64,000 nt of DNA. Source: Novosphingobium piscinae. GTDB lineage: Bacteria; Pseudomonadota; Alphaproteobacteria; Sphingomonadales; Sphingomonadaceae. The position numbers and the translations under genes are program-made. The notes below the pieces were generated by a model that saw nothing but the letters and a program-made list of their open reading frames with translations, did no database searches and was not told the DNA's origin. This document shows positions 51,872 through 60,124 of this stretch, piece after piece. The stretch is taken from contig NZ_JACLAX010000001.1 of assembly GCF_014230355.1 (NCBI RefSeq), forward strand, positions 372,001 to 436,000. The letters are read 5' to 3'. Positions within the stretch are counted from its first letter, which is position 1. Each line of letters opens with the position of its first letter.

Positions 51872-54292
51872 ATGATCATGTCTTGGAGCAAGTCGATCCG
51901 CTGGAGCCTGACGCTCACGACCGCGCTGTGTGCCCTGCCCGGCTGCGCCCAGGCCCAGGCCCAAACGCCAGCCCAGGCGCCGGCTGCATCCGATGACAGC
52001 CAGCCGGAGGCGATCGACGAAATCATCGTCACCGCCCAGTTCCGCAGCCAGTCGCTGCAGAATGCCCCGCTGGCGATTTCGGCGATCAAAGGGGAGACCC
52101 TGGCGGCACGCGGGCAGACCACCATCACCGACGTTGGCCGGACCGCGCCGAACGTCAACCTCCAGCCGGCCACCGGACTCAACGGCAGCGCCGTGGCCGC
52201 CTTCATCCGCGGCATCGGCCAGTCGGATTCGAGCTTCGCGCTCGAACCGGGCGTGGGGATCTACATCGACGATGTCTACTACGGCACCACCTATGGCGCA
52301 GTGATGGACCTGACCGACCTCGACCGGGTCGAGGTCCTGCGCGGTCCGCAGGGCACCCTCGCCGGCAAGAACTCGCTGGGCGGCGCGATCAAGCTGTTCT
52401 CGGCCAAGCCCGATGAGAACGGTGGCGGCTTCGTCGAGGGCACCTACGGCCGGTTCAACCGGGTGGATCTGCGCGCCAGCGCGGGCTTCACCATCCAGGA
52501 CGGCATCTACCTGCGCCTCTCGGGCGTCTCGAAGCATACCGACGGCTACATGACCCTGCTCGACTATGGCTGCGTCAATCCGACCGGGGGGATCCCCCGC
52601 ACCGGCGGCAGCAACGACTGCAAGCTCGGCACCGAGGGCGGAATCGACGTCAAGGCCCTGCGTGCGGCGCTGCGCATTGCCCCGGCCGGATCGCCGCTCG
52701 AGATCAACGTGATCGCCGATTTCGCTGACGACCGCTCGGAACAGGTCGCGACCAAGCTGGTCTTCGCCGACAATCCCAGGACGCGCAGCTACGTGGCCGG
52801 CAATGCGGCCGGGGGCATTCCCTTCGACAGCCGGTTCCTGACCTGCAGGACCTGCTACACCTCCTATGCCAACTACCAGAGCGGCGGGAACTACACCTCG
52901 GGCTTCCCGCCGGTCGCGCCGTTCACGCTGTTCCCCAACCTGCAGCAGGCTCCAGGGGGGTTCTCGACCCGGCCGATCAGCCACGTGCAGAGCTGGGGCG
53001 TGTCGGGCACCATCGACTACCAGCTCGGCGAGAACCTGAGCCTCAAGTCGATCAGCTCGTACCGCTCGGCCAAGGGCACCAGCGGCATTGATCTCGACGG
53101 ATCGCCCCTGGCAATCCTCCTGCAGGAGTTCGGCTACAGTCACCGCCAGTTCACCCAGGAGCTGCGCCTGTCGGGCCGGATCGGGACCCTGGTCGATTTC
53201 ACGCTGGGCGGGTTCTACTATGACGCCCGCGACCTGCTGACCGGACGCGCCCAGATCCCCGACGTCGCGTTTGACTTCCTCAACAACGACCCGGTCAAGA
53301 ACGTCAGCAAGTCGGCCTTCGCCCATGTCGAGGTGCACGCCACCGACCGCCTCAACCTGATTGGCGGGCTGCGCTACACCCGGGACGACAAGACCTACAC
53401 CTTCGGCCGGCGCAATGCCGACGGCACGGCGATCACCCCGGCGCGGTTCCCGACCAATATCCTGCTGCTCGGCCTCGACGGCGCCAGTTCGACCTTCACG
53501 GGCGACCGCTTCGACTATCGCCTTGGCGCACAGTACCGCTGGAACGACGCGCTGATGACCTACGCCCAGGTCTCCACCGGGTTCAAGGGCGGCGGCATCA
53601 ATCCCCGGCCCTACTTCGCCAGCCAGGTCGTGTCCTTCGCGCCGGAAACGCTGCGAACCTATGAAGTGGGCTTCAAGTCCGACCTGTTCGATCGCGTCCT
53701 GCGCCTGAACGGTGCGCTGTTCTACAACGAATACAACAATATGCAGCTTTCGCTGCAGGTCTGTCCGGCGCTGGCCAACCCCTTCCCCTGCGCTGCTATC
53801 GCCAATGCCGGCAATGCCCACGTCAAGGGCGTGGAACTCGAGGGTACGCTGCGGCCGGTCGATGGCCTGACCATCGAGGGCTCGGTCGGCTATCTCGATT
53901 TTGGCTACACCTCGGTCAATGCCAACACCGGGATCACCCGGACCATGGTGGCGCCCTTCACCAGCGAGTGGCAGGCCTCGGCCTCGATCGCTTATGACGC
54001 CAGGCTCGGCGGCGGCGGAACGCTCACCCCGCGGCTGGACTGGGCCTACCAGTCGAGCTTCTACTACAATGCCGTCAACACCCCGCTCGATCTGGTTGCC
54101 GGGCGCGGCCTGCTGAACGCCCGCCTGACCTACCAGGATCCGCAGAAGCAGTGGTCGGTCGCGCTCGGGGTCACCAACCTGACCAACCGGTTCTACTACA
54201 ACGGGACCAGCTTCAACGCGACCTATGGGGTGGCGAGCGGCGCGGTCGGACGGCCGCGCGAGTGGTCGGTCACGGTGCGCCGCAACTTCTGA
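51872..54292 (+). CDS. TonB-dependent outer membrane receptor (catabolic operon)
   Basis: ATG 51872 follows GGGGAG at six bases, after a short AT-rich leader (51825-51855) unlike its GC-rich surroundings. The 806-residue protein has a signal peptide, the TonB box DEIIVTAQ, a plug with RGPQGTLAGKNSLGGAIKL, and a barrel ending VRRNF. It should import the hydrophobic or bulky substrate that the operon degrades. It is separated from the GMC gene by 50 bases. Confidence 0.93.
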   Translation: MIMSWSKSIRWSLTLTTALCALPGCAQAQAQTPAQAPAASDDSQPEAIDEIIVTAQFRSQSLQNAPLAISAIKGETLAARGQTTITDVGRTAPNVNLQPATGLNGSAVAAFIRGIGQSDSSFALEPGVGIYIDDVYYGTTYGAVMDLTDLDRVEVLRGPQGTLAGKNSLGGAIKLFSAKPDENGGGFVEGTYGRFNRVDLRASAGFTIQDGIYLRLSGVSKHTDGYMTLLDYGCVNPTGGIPRTGGSNDCKLGTEGGIDVKALRAALRIAPAGSPLEINVIADFADDRSEQVATKLVFADNPRTRSYVAGNAAGGIPFDSRFLTCRTCYTSYANYQSGGNYTSGFPPVAPFTLFPNLQQAPGGFSTRPISHVQSWGVSGTIDYQLGENLSLKSISSYRSAKGTSGIDLDGSPLAILLQEFGYSHRQFTQELRLSGRIGTLVDFTLGGFYYDARDLLTGRAQIPDVAFDFLNNDPVKNVSKSAFAHVEVHATDRLNLIGGLRYTRDDKTYTFGRRNADGTAITPARFPTNILLLGLDGASSTFTGDRFDYRLGAQYRWNDALMTYAQVSTGFKGGGINPRPYFASQVVSFAPETLRTYEVGFKSDLFDRVLRLNGALFYNEYNNMQLSLQVCPALANPFPCAAIANAGNAHVKGVELEGTLRPVDGLTIEGSVGYLDFGYTSVNANTGITRTMVAPFTSEWQASASIAYDARLGGGGTLTPRLDWAYQSSFYYNAVNTPLDLVAGRGLLNARLTYQDPQKQWSVALGVTNLTNRFYYNGTSFNATYGVASGAVGRPREWSVTVRRNF

Positions 54293-54321
54293 TCCGCCTG
54301 TCCCGTCGTCTCCCCCCCCCC

Positions 54322-54342
54322 GGCCCGCGGCCGGGGCGGGCC
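54322..54342 (+). terminator. GC-rich hairpin between TonB receptor and aldehyde dehydrogenase
   Basis: GGCCCGC pairs with GCGGGCC around a seven-base loop, directly after a run of ten C (54312-54321). It mirrors the hairpin after the other TonB receptor (15070-15099). Without a T tract it is more likely an mRNA-stabilising or partial attenuating stem than a full terminator. Confidence 0.35.
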
Positions 54343-54357
54343 CTTCCGGAGAAAACC

Positions 54358-55821
54358 ATGCCGGCCCCTGCCCCCGTGACCCCGCGATTGGCCCATCCCG
54401 ATCGCCTCTACATCGACGGCGCCTGGGTGCAGCCGGCCGCCGGCGGGCGGCTGGAGGTGGTCAGCGCCCACTCGGAAGACGTGTTCGCGGTGGTCGCCGA
54501 AGCCGGGGTGGCCGACATCGACCGCGCCGCCCGGGCGGCACGCCGGGCCTTCGACGACGGGGCGTGGAGCGGGCTGAGCCCGCTCGAACGCGCCGAGCAT
54601 GTCGCGCGGATCGGCGAGCACCTCGCCGCGCGCCTGCCCGAGCTGGCGCGCGCCTGGATCGACCAGATCGGGGCGCTGGCCAGCGTGGCACCGATGGTCG
54701 TCGGCGGTGGCCGGTTCTGGTTCGACTATTACGCCGGGCTGGCCCGGACCTTCGCCTGGGACCAGCCCGCGCCCCGCTTCGGCGGGCAGGGCCAGGCCCA
54801 TGTCGTGCGCGAACCCGCTGGCGTCGTCGCGGCGATCGCGCCCTGGAACAATCCGTTCGGGATCATGGCGGGCAAGGTGGCACCGGCGCTGGTGGCCGGC
54901 TGTACCGTGGTCATGAAGCCCGCCCCGGAAACCCCGATCGAGGCCTACATCTTGGCCGAGGCGGCCGCCGCGGCGGGACTCCCGGATGGCGTGCTCAACC
55001 TAGTCTGCGCCGATCGCGCCGCGTCCGACGCGCTGGTCCGGCACCCGGCGATCGACAAGGTAAGCTTCACCGGCAGCGTCGCGGCCGGACGGATCATCGG
55101 CATGGCCTGCGCCGAACGCTTCGCGCGCTGCACGCTTGAACTCGGCGGCAAGTCCGCCGCGATCGTGCTCGAAGATGCCGACATCCCCGCCGCGGCCGCC
55201 GTGCTGGCCCAGGTCATCACCATGTCAGCCGGCCAGGTCTGTGCCACGCTCAGCCGGGTCATCGCGGTCGGCGCGGTGCACGACCGGCTGTGCGAGGCGG
55301 TGCGGGCGGAACTGTCGCGCATCACTGTCGGCCACCCCGACGATCCCGCCGCGGGGATGGGCCCGCTGGCGATGCGGCGCCAGCGCGACCGGGTGGCCGA
55401 CTATGTCGCGATCGCCCGGGCCGAGGGCGCGCGGCTGGTCCTCGGCGGCAGCCCGAGCGCGCACATGACGAAGGGCTGGTACTTCGATCCGACGCTGTTC
55501 GTCGATGTCACCCCCGCCATGCGCATCGCGCGCGAGGAAGTGTTCGGCCCGGTCCTCGCGATCCTGCGCGCCGCCGACGAGGCCGAGGCCGTGCGCATCG
55601 CCAACGACAGCGACTTCGGGCTCTACGGCGCGGTGTTCTGCGCCGATCCGGCACACGCCTACCGCATCGCCCGGCAGGTCCGCACCGGAACCATGGCGCA
55701 CAACGGCTTCCACTTCGATCCCTCGCTACCGTTCGGCGGCTTCAAGCATTCCGGGGTCGGCCGCGAGGGCGGCGAGGCCGGCTTGCTGTCCTTCACCGAA
55801 ACCAAGGCGATCATCCTGTGA
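54358..55821 (+). CDS. Aldehyde dehydrogenase family protein
   Basis: The 487-residue ALDH starts at ATG 54358 after CCGGAG. The NAD site motif AAIAPWNNPFGIMAGKVAPAL, the FTGS loop, the general-base Glu in LELGGKS and the catalytic Cys in SAGQVCA are all present. It oxidises an aldehyde to the acid, plausibly the product of the GMC enzyme. It is in the middle of the LysR-linked operon. Confidence 0.93.
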   Translation: MPAPAPVTPRLAHPDRLYIDGAWVQPAAGGRLEVVSAHSEDVFAVVAEAGVADIDRAARAARRAFDDGAWSGLSPLERAEHVARIGEHLAARLPELARAWIDQIGALASVAPMVVGGGRFWFDYYAGLARTFAWDQPAPRFGGQGQAHVVREPAGVVAAIAPWNNPFGIMAGKVAPALVAGCTVVMKPAPETPIEAYILAEAAAAAGLPDGVLNLVCADRAASDALVRHPAIDKVSFTGSVAAGRIIGMACAERFARCTLELGGKSAAIVLEDADIPAAAAVLAQVITMSAGQVCATLSRVIAVGAVHDRLCEAVRAELSRITVGHPDDPAAGMGPLAMRRQRDRVADYVAIARAEGARLVLGGSPSAHMTKGWYFDPTLFVDVTPAMRIAREEVFGPVLAILRAADEAEAVRIANDSDFGLYGAVFCADPAHAYRIARQVRTGTMAHNGFHFDPSLPFGGFKHSGVGREGGEAGLLSFTETKAIIL

Positions 55822-55856
55822 GCGCCGTGCCCCCACCCCGTCCGACGGAGACAGAC

Positions 55857-56255
55857 ATGGAAACGATGTTCGACAAAGGCATGCAGGTGCGCCGCGAGAT
55901 GTTCGGGCCCGAGCTGGCCGAGGTCGCGTGGAACACGGCAACCGACTTCACCCGGCCGTTCCACGACCTGATGACGCGCTACTGCTTCGGCGAGACCTGG
56001 GGCGACCCGGAACTGGGCCGGCGCGAGCGCAGCCTGGCCACGCTGTCGATGCTGATCGCGCAGGGCAAGGAGCTGGAGATCAAGATGCACGTCAAGGCCG
56101 GGCTGACCAATGGCCTGACCTTCGAGGAAATCCGCGCGCTGGTACTGCACGCGATGATCTATTGCGGCGTCCCGGCCGCGTTCACCGCACTGCGCGCCGC
56201 CGAGGCGGCCTTCGCGGAACTGGCGGCGGCCGGGGCCGGGAGCCAGCCGGCATGA
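55857..56255 (+). CDS. Carboxymuconolactone decarboxylase family protein
   Basis: The 132-residue protein starts at ATG 55857 after GGAG. It resembles 4-carboxymuconolactone decarboxylase (PcaC-like), with TRYCFGETWGDPELGRRERSL, MLIAQGKELEIKMHVKAGLTNG and HAMIYCGVPAAF. It lacks the CxxC of the AhpD branch, so a true decarboxylase or hydrolase-like role in ring or acid catabolism is more likely. It overlaps the next gene by four bases. Confidence 0.88.
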   Translation: METMFDKGMQVRREMFGPELAEVAWNTATDFTRPFHDLMTRYCFGETWGDPELGRRERSLATLSMLIAQGKELEIKMHVKAGLTNGLTFEEIRALVLHAMIYCGVPAAFTALRAAEAAFAELAAAGAGSQPA

Positions 56256-57127
56256 GGATCGCCTTCATCGGGCTCGGCATGATGGGCCGGCCAATGGCCG
56301 AACGCCTGATCGCCGGCGGCTTCTCCGTACGGGTGAACGATGCCGACCTGGGCCTGGCCGATGCCTTCGGCCCGGCCTGGGCCGGGACACCCGCCGAGGC
56401 GGCGCGGGAGGCCGAGGTGCTTATCACCATGCTGCCGACCGGCGGCATCGTGCGCGAGGTGCTGCTTGGCACCGGGGAGGCTGCGCTCGCGCTCCCGTCC
56501 GGTGCGGTGGTGATCGACTGCTCCTCGTCCGAGGCCGCCGGCACGGTCGCGCTGGGGGCCGACCTGGCCGCGCGTGGGATCACCCTGGTCGACGCGCCGG
56601 TTTCGGGCGGCGTACCGCTGGCCCGCGAGGGAAAGCTGACGCTGATGGTGGGCGGCACCGACGATACCCTGCTCGCGCGGCTCGGGCCTATCCTCGGGCA
56701 GATCGGCGGACGGATCGTGCCGGTCGGTCCGCTCGGCGCGGGACATGCCGCCAAAGCGATCAACATGGCCATTGCCGCCTGCACCCTTGCCGCGACCTGC
56801 GAGGGGCTGGCGCTGGGCGCCCGCTTCGGCCTCGATCCGGCCACCCTGCTCGAGGTCATCAACAACTCGACCGGCCGCAGCGCGGTGGGCGAGACCGTGA
56901 TCCGCAACCATGTCCTGCCCCGCACCTATGCCCAGGGCTTCGCCCTGGCCCTGATGACCAAGGACGTCGGGCTGGCCGATGGCATGCGCGGGTACCTGGG
57001 ACTGCATCTGCCGCTGCTCGAAGCCACCCATGCGCAGTGGCGCGACGCCCTGGCCGAACTGGGCACGGCGACCGACTTCTCGGAGTACAACCGCTACGTC
57101 GAGAACCACCTGGAAGACCCGGCATGA
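56252..57127 (+). CDS. NAD(P)-dependent beta-hydroxyacid dehydrogenase (3-hydroxyisobutyrate dehydrogenase family)
   Basis: The 291-residue protein begins with the cofactor motif IGLGMMGRPMAERL, then the substrate motif DAPVSGGVPLA and the catalytic Lys in GAGHAAKAINM. It oxidises a beta-hydroxyacid (or reduces the semialdehyde). ATG 56252 overlaps the preceding stop as ATGA and its own stop overlaps the next gene, indicating strict co-translation. Confidence 0.92.
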   Translation: MRIAFIGLGMMGRPMAERLIAGGFSVRVNDADLGLADAFGPAWAGTPAEAAREAEVLITMLPTGGIVREVLLGTGEAALALPSGAVVIDCSSSEAAGTVALGADLAARGITLVDAPVSGGVPLAREGKLTLMVGGTDDTLLARLGPILGQIGGRIVPVGPLGAGHAAKAINMAIAACTLAATCEGLALGARFGLDPATLLEVINNSTGRSAVGETVIRNHVLPRTYAQGFALALMTKDVGLADGMRGYLGLHLPLLEATHAQWRDALAELGTATDFSEYNRYVENHLEDPA

Positions 57128-58602
57128 GCCTCTCGCCCCGCTACCCCGATACGGTCCACTACCGCGGCCTCAACCGGCCGACCCATATCGAGGCGACCGC
57201 GCACGATCTCTACGTGGAAGGCACGATCCCGCCCGAGATCGCGGGCACCTTCTACCGCGCCGTGCACGATCCGGCCTATGTGCCGCGCTTCGCCGACGAC
57301 AACATCCTGTCGCGCGATGGCATGATCAGCATGATCGCGTTCCGCGATGGCCGGGTGGACACGGGGATCCGCTATGTCCGCACCGAACGCTTCAAGGCCG
57401 AACGCGCGGCGGGCAAAGCGCTGTTCGGGAGCTATCGCAATCCCTTCACCGACGATCCAAGCGTGGCCGGGATCGATCGCACCGTCGCCAACACCACGCC
57501 CTATTTCCACGCCGGGCGGCTGTTCATGGCGAAGGAGGACGGCCTGCCCTACCAGATCGATCCCGACACGCTCGAGACGATCGGCCGCTGGGATGCGGCA
57601 GGACAGATCCGCGCCGAGGCACTGACGGCGCACCCCAAGTTCGACCCCGAGACGGGCGAGCTGTTCCTGTTCGGCTACGAGGCGGATGGGCTGGCCAGCC
57701 GCAAGGTCGCTTATTACGTGTTCGCCCCCGATGGCACGATCACCCACGAGGTCTGGTTCGATGCGCCCTATGCCGCGCTTCAGCACGATTTCGCGATCAC
57801 CGCCACGCATGTGCTGTTCCTGATCTATCCGACCATCGCCGACCTAGAAGGCATGAAGGCCGGCGGTCCGCACTGGATCCACCATCAGGACGAGCCCAGC
57901 TGGATCGGCGTGATGCCGCGCCACGGCACGGCCGACGAGCTGGTCTGGATCGAGGGGCCGCGCGGGGTGCACAGCTTCCACGTGATGAACGCCTTCAACG
58001 AGGGGACGCGGATCCACCTCGACCAGTGCCTATTCAACACGAACTTCTTCCCCTTCGTGATGGAACCCTCGGGGATCGACCTGCCGGTGGAAGGGGCGCT
58101 GACCCGCTGGACGATCGATCTGTCCCAGCCCGGCGCCGGGATCAGCTCGCGGACGATCGGGCCGTTCTGCGAAATGCCGGTCATCGCCGCGGCCGACGTG
58201 GGCCGCCCCTATGCGCGCGGCTGGTACCTGACGGTCGACCCGACCAAGCTCACCATGCTGGCGAACGGGCCGGGCGAGGTGGTGTTCAACTGCCTGCAGC
58301 GGGTCTCCTTTGCCGCGGGCGAGCCGGATGGCCGGATAGACACCCTGTCCGAGGGGCCCGGTCTGGGCTTCAACGAACCGGTCCACGTGCCGTCGGCCGA
58401 TCCGGCGCACGGTGGCTGGCTGCTGATGATGGTGGACCGGGTCATCGCCGCAGGCCACATCGCGCAGGAGCTGTGGATTCTGGAGGCCGACGCCATCGCC
58501 AGCGGCGCGGTTGCGCGGGTGTTCATGCCGTTCACCACCTGCGAGCAGGTGCACGGGCACTGGGTTCCGCACGCCCGTCACGCGCCCGCCGCGCCGCGCT
58601 GA
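57124..58602 (+). CDS. Carotenoid oxygenase family protein (carotenoid/stilbene cleavage dioxygenase)
   Basis: The 492-residue protein has all four Fe(II)-binding His of the family: H170 (TAHPKFDPETGEL), H221 (LQHDFAIT), H286 (SFHVMNAFNEG) and H477 (VHGHWVP). The family cleaves C=C bonds of carotenoids, apocarotenoids or lignin-derived stilbenes with O2. Placement inside a catabolic operon with a TonB receptor, and away from carotenoid genes, points to an exogenous alkene such as a stilbene or isoprenoid. The start overlaps the preceding stop. Confidence 0.92.
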   Translation: MSLSPRYPDTVHYRGLNRPTHIEATAHDLYVEGTIPPEIAGTFYRAVHDPAYVPRFADDNILSRDGMISMIAFRDGRVDTGIRYVRTERFKAERAAGKALFGSYRNPFTDDPSVAGIDRTVANTTPYFHAGRLFMAKEDGLPYQIDPDTLETIGRWDAAGQIRAEALTAHPKFDPETGELFLFGYEADGLASRKVAYYVFAPDGTITHEVWFDAPYAALQHDFAITATHVLFLIYPTIADLEGMKAGGPHWIHHQDEPSWIGVMPRHGTADELVWIEGPRGVHSFHVMNAFNEGTRIHLDQCLFNTNFFPFVMEPSGIDLPVEGALTRWTIDLSQPGAGISSRTIGPFCEMPVIAAADVGRPYARGWYLTVDPTKLTMLANGPGEVVFNCLQRVSFAAGEPDGRIDTLSEGPGLGFNEPVHVPSADPAHGGWLLMMVDRVIAAGHIAQELWILEADAIASGAVARVFMPFTTCEQVHGHWVPHARHAPAAPR

Positions 58603-58625
58603 CCGTCATGAAAGGACCAAGGCCC

Positions 58626-59555
58626 ATGAAGATTGCCATCACCGGCGCCTCCGGCCAGTTCGGCCGCATGGTGGCGGACCGTCTGCTCGAGGTCATGGCG
58701 CCGCAGGACCTGATCCTGCTCTCGCGCACGCCCGACCAGCTCGCCGCCTATGCGGAGCGCGGCTGTGCGACGCGGGCGGCCGACTTCGACCATCCGGCCG
58801 GGCTGGCGAGCGCGATGGCCGGAGCAGACCGCCTGCTGCTGATCAGCGGCACCCGCGTCGGGTACCGGGTTCCCCAACATGGCGCCGCGATCGCCGCGGC
58901 GCAGACGGCCGGCGTGGGCCATGTCGTCTATACCTCGTTCCTCGGCGCGGGCGACCCGGACCATCCCTCCGAAGCAGTGGTCGATCATCGCGGCACCGAG
59001 GCGCTCCTGATGGCCTCCGGCCTGGCCTGGACGGCGCTGCGCAATGCCCAGTACGCCGATGCCGTGACCGACGTGATCGCCCCCCAGGCCGCGACGGCTG
59101 GCGTCCTGCTCTCGGTGGCGGGGGACGGGCGCATCCCCGTGATCTGGCGCGAGGACTGCGCGGCCGCGGCAGTGGCCGTTCTTCTGAGCGACGGCCATGC
59201 CAACCGAGCCTATGACATCACCGGACCGGACCGGCTCTCCTACCGCGAGATCACGGCGATGATCGCCGAGTTCAGCGGCCGCCCGGTCCGCTTCGAACTG
59301 ACCGACGAGGCGGGGCTCTACGCGATGTTCGACGCCCTGGGGATTCCGCGCGAGCCGGTCGACAATCTGGTGGTCGGCGGCGTGCCATGGAACTCGAACG
59401 ACATGGTCAGCTTCGAGGTCGGCATCCGCGACGGCCATTTCGATGTGACCTCGAACGACTTCGCGGTCCTCACCGGCCATGCTCCGCGCAGCCTGCGCGC
59501 GCTGTTTGGGGCCCGCGCCGAGGCGCTACGCGCCATCGTGGCAGCCCAAGGCTGA
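58626..59555 (+). CDS. NmrA-like NAD(P)H-binding protein
   Basis: The 309-residue protein starts MKIAITGASGQFGRMVADRL, the atypical SDR/NmrA nucleotide motif. It follows the quinone-oxidoreductase-2-like plan (LLLISGTRVG, HVVYTSFLGAG, WTALRNAQYAD, YDITGPDRLSYREI). It could reduce a quinone or enone, or act as an NADPH-sensing protein. It follows the carotenoid oxygenase by 23 bases; an earlier in-frame ATG at 58608 is possible. Confidence 0.85.
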   Translation: MKIAITGASGQFGRMVADRLLEVMAPQDLILLSRTPDQLAAYAERGCATRAADFDHPAGLASAMAGADRLLLISGTRVGYRVPQHGAAIAAAQTAGVGHVVYTSFLGAGDPDHPSEAVVDHRGTEALLMASGLAWTALRNAQYADAVTDVIAPQAATAGVLLSVAGDGRIPVIWREDCAAAAVAVLLSDGHANRAYDITGPDRLSYREITAMIAEFSGRPVRFELTDEAGLYAMFDALGIPREPVDNLVVGGVPWNSNDMVSFEVGIRDGHFDVTSNDFAVLTGHAPRSLRALFGARAEALRAIVAAQG

Positions 59556-59614
59556 CGCGCCGACCCGCGCCAGCTCCGTCCGAACCATCACATCCTGCCA
59601 ACCGGAGGCTCGTC

Positions 59615-60124
59615 TTGCCCTACTTCACCGAAACCTCCCGCCCCGATGAGCCCCGCTTCGAGTTCCTGTTCGAGATCGCCCTGACCTGGAAGGCGATCCA
59701 GTCGATCCCGAACATGCCCTCGGGCGCCGGTCGCGGCGCCACCTACCTCGATACCGGGACGATCACCGGTCCCCATCTCAACGGCCGGGTGGTCCCGCAG
59801 AGCGGCGCGGACTGGGCGCTGTTCCGCCCGGACCAGGTGCTGGGCCTCGATGCGCGCTACATGCTGGAGGCCGAGGACGGCACGCTGATCCTGATGCGCA
59901 ACACCGGCTATCTGGCCGGACGTGCGCCTGATGTGATCCCGCGGATCCAGAAGTGGATGTTCGAGAACGGCCCGCCTGTTCCTTTCGAGGACTACTACCT
60001 GCGAACCACGCCGACGTTCGAAGTGGAAGAGGGCCGTTACGACTGGTTGATGCGCACCGTGGTGGTCGGTATCGGTACCCGCCAGCTGACAGGCAACACG
60101 ATCCGCTACTTCGCGCTGCTGTGA
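59615..60124 (+). CDS. DUF3237 family protein with TTG start
   Basis: No ATG fits this frame. TTG 59615 lies six bases after a perfect GGAGG, so it is the likely start of a 169-residue protein opening with PYFTETSRPDEPRFEFLFEI. The sequence matches DUF3237, a small beta-barrel family often found in catabolic operons, with GTITGPHLNGRVVPQSGADW and IGTRQLTGNTIRYFAL. Its biochemical role is unknown. The stop overlaps the acyl-CoA dehydrogenase start (TGATG). Confidence 0.85.
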   Translation: MPYFTETSRPDEPRFEFLFEIALTWKAIQSIPNMPSGAGRGATYLDTGTITGPHLNGRVVPQSGADWALFRPDQVLGLDARYMLEAEDGTLILMRNTGYLAGRAPDVIPRIQKWMFENGPPVPFEDYYLRTTPTFEVEEGRYDWLMRTVVVGIGTRQLTGNTIRYFALL

